A stretch of 64,000 nt of DNA, from positions 310,001 to 374,000 of the forward strand of contig NZ_SAIQ01000001.1 of assembly GCF_004118155.1 (NCBI RefSeq), written 5' to 3'. The DNA is from Edaphocola flava. Its GTDB lineage: Bacteria > Bacteroidota > Bacteroidia > Chitinophagales > Chitinophagaceae. This document shows, in pieces, positions 62,888 to 64,000 of this stretch. Below the pieces are notes generated by a model, which worked only from the letters and a program-made list of their open reading frames with translations, made no database searches and was not told the DNA's origin. Made by a program: the position numbers and the translations under genes. Position 1 is the stretch's first letter; each line of letters begins with the position of its first letter.

Positions 62888-64000
62888 ATGCCATTAAGCA
62901 ATATTGAACCACAGATTATCTGGAAGAATTTTTCCAAGCTGAATGCTATTCCCCGTCCTTCTAAAAAAGAGGCACGTGTTATTGAATTTATCAAACAATT
63001 CGGTACTGATTTAGGTTTGCCGACATCAGTAGATGAGGTAGGTAATGTGATCATCAAAAAGCCGGCAACAGCGGGCATGGAAGACCGCAAAGCGGTGATC
63101 CTGCAATCGCACCTGGATATGGTATGCCAGAAAAATAATGATACCGTTTTTGACTTTGACAATGAGGGTATCCGCATGAAAGTGGATGGTGACTGGGTAA
63201 AAGCGGAAGGTACCACTTTAGGGGCCGATAACGGATTGGGCGTTGCTTCCATCATGAGCATACTGGAATCAAACGACATTCCGCATCCCGCACTGGAAGC
63301 GCTGTTTACGATAGATGAAGAAACGGGTATGACCGGTGCACTGGGCTTGCAGCCTGGTCAGCTGGAAGGCGACATTTTACTGAACCTGGATACGGAAGAA
63401 GATGATGCTTTCAGCATTGGCTGCGCCGGTGGTGTAGATGTTACAGCTACGCAACATTACGACCTTACAGAAGGTGATGGCGATGCGGTAAGCATAACTA
63501 TTTCAGGTCTGCAAGGAGGTCACTCTGGCATGGATATTCATAAAGGTCTGGGTAATGCCAATGTATTACTGGGCCGTTTTCTGCACCTTGAGATCGACGA
63601 TATTCAACTGATCGGTATTGATGGCGGAGGGCTGCGTAACGCGATTCCGCGCGAAGCTAATGCCAGCTTTTATTGTGGCGATTTCGCCGATTACAGTGCT
63701 GCGTTTGAAGCCTTAAAGGCAGAGGTGATGGAAGAGTTCCAGTCGCTGGAGCCAGGCTTAACCATTAGCCTGAAACAAATTGACGGTGATGCAGAAGCCT
63801 TATCCAAAGAGGATTCCAACACGATCGTGTATGTACTGAAATCATTACATAATGGCGTATACCGCATGAGCCCTGATATTGCAGGACTGGTAGAAGCGTC
63901 TAACAATATTGCCCGCGTAGAACTGAAAGAAGGTGCTTTGTCTATCCAATGCCTGACACGCTCTTCCGTTACGTCGACCAAAGTACAGGTAGCAGAGCAG
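62888..64000 (+). CDS. pepD: Beta-Ala-His dipeptidase (M20C family), 3' end outside window
   Basis: The frame from ATG 62888 stays open to the last base (371 codons), so the gene is cut by the window edge. M20 metal ligands are visible: His76 and Asp78 in SHLDMV, Asp114 in GADNGLG, and Glu144-Glu145 in DEETGMTG. Later segments such as SGLQGGHSGMDIH and GGGLRNAIPREA match the PepD (aminoacyl-histidine dipeptidase) family. Full-length enzymes have about 480 residues. It is transcribed divergently from the MutS-like gene. Confidence 0.92.
   Translation, partial: MPLSNIEPQIIWKNFSKLNAIPRPSKKEARVIEFIKQFGTDLGLPTSVDEVGNVIIKKPATAGMEDRKAVILQSHLDMVCQKNNDTVFDFDNEGIRMKVDGDWVKAEGTTLGADNGLGVASIMSILESNDIPHPALEALFTIDEETGMTGALGLQPGQLEGDILLNLDTEEDDAFSIGCAGGVDVTATQHYDLTEGDGDAVSITISGLQGGHSGMDIHKGLGNANVLLGRFLHLEIDDIQLIGIDGGGLRNAIPREANASFYCGDFADYSAAFEALKAEVMEEFQSLEPGLTISLKQIDGDAEALSKEDSNTIVYVLKSLHNGVYRMSPDIAGLVEASNNIARVELKEGALSIQCLTRSSVTSTKVQVAEQ

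Overview
This window looks like a chromosomal segment of a Bacteroidota bacterium, probably in or near the Chitinophagaceae (phylum secure, family an inference). The evidence is type A and type B Por-secretion (T9SS) C-terminal sorting domains, a BamD-like lipoprotein directly followed by the short Bacteroidota-type RNA polymerase omega gene, a Rho factor with a long disordered insert, many Bacteroidota promoter elements of the form TAnnTTTG, and almost no Shine-Dalgarno sequences. Most of the window is ordinary core genome. I see no CRISPR array, prophage, insertion sequence with a transposase, or recognisable defence system.

Layout. 0.3-3.1 kb: a tightly overlapping four-gene operon (TM2 protein, DUF2752 protein, PadR regulator, double-PspC membrane protein). 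3.3-5.9 kb: E2 subunit of a 2-oxo acid dehydrogenase and an MscS channel. 6.3-8.9 kb: a sigma-54 activator whose receiver lacks the phospho-acceptor Asp, and a frameshifted short-chain dehydrogenase. 9.3-11.6 kb: tRNA-Leu, bamD, rpoZ and an ECF sigma factor with a probable anti-sigma partner. 11.6-14.7 kb: an AT-rich, gene-poor stretch with a CsbD-like protein, an orphan LuxR-type response regulator, a possible 43-residue membrane peptide and hairpins with no assigned gene. 14.7-22 kb: thioredoxin-fold protein, PQQ-propeller lipoprotein and two tandem, partly homogenised type-B T9SS surface proteins. 22-26.9 kb: secreted thioredoxin-like protein, dihaem cytochrome c peroxidase, voltage-gated channel with a zinc ribbon, hemE-hemD and a CoA-binding protein. 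27-31.9 kb: two related barrel proteins, methylmalonyl-CoA mutase and another barrel. 32-36 kb: pheS, an epimerase and rho. 36-45.7 kb: tag, an HD protein, cytochrome c, an EamA exporter, tRNA-Ala, comEC, lpxK and mgtE. 45.8-49.7 kb: MazG-like protein and a carbonic anhydrase/SulP pair. 49.9-57.2 kb: a 1634-residue T9SS adhesin-like protein, a DUF6029 barrel and a TlpA-like protein. 57.3-64 kb: DEFD-box helicase, phosphodiester glycosidase-like lipoprotein, VanZ, gcvH, hpt, a short MutS ATPase and a pepD cut by the window edge.

The least explained structure is a dispersed modular repeat seen three times: at 77-246 (module B only), 8901-9222 (reversed, modules C and A, with B missing) and 26974-27453 (A, B and C). 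Modules A and B each fold into a long imperfect hairpin. The two complete insertion sites lie between convergent genes, and the third lies next to the 3' end of a gene. It resembles a MITE or a REP/BIME-type element and carries no protein gene. Other points worth attention are the 43-residue ORF with its own terminator, promoters whose -7 element ends only 4-9 bases before the start codon (probable leaderless mRNAs), the pseudo-receiver activator, and the conserved 3' two-thirds shared by the two tandem type-B surface proteins. Rho-independent terminators are unusually clear: most gene ends carry a long, nearly perfect inverted repeat with a short loop.
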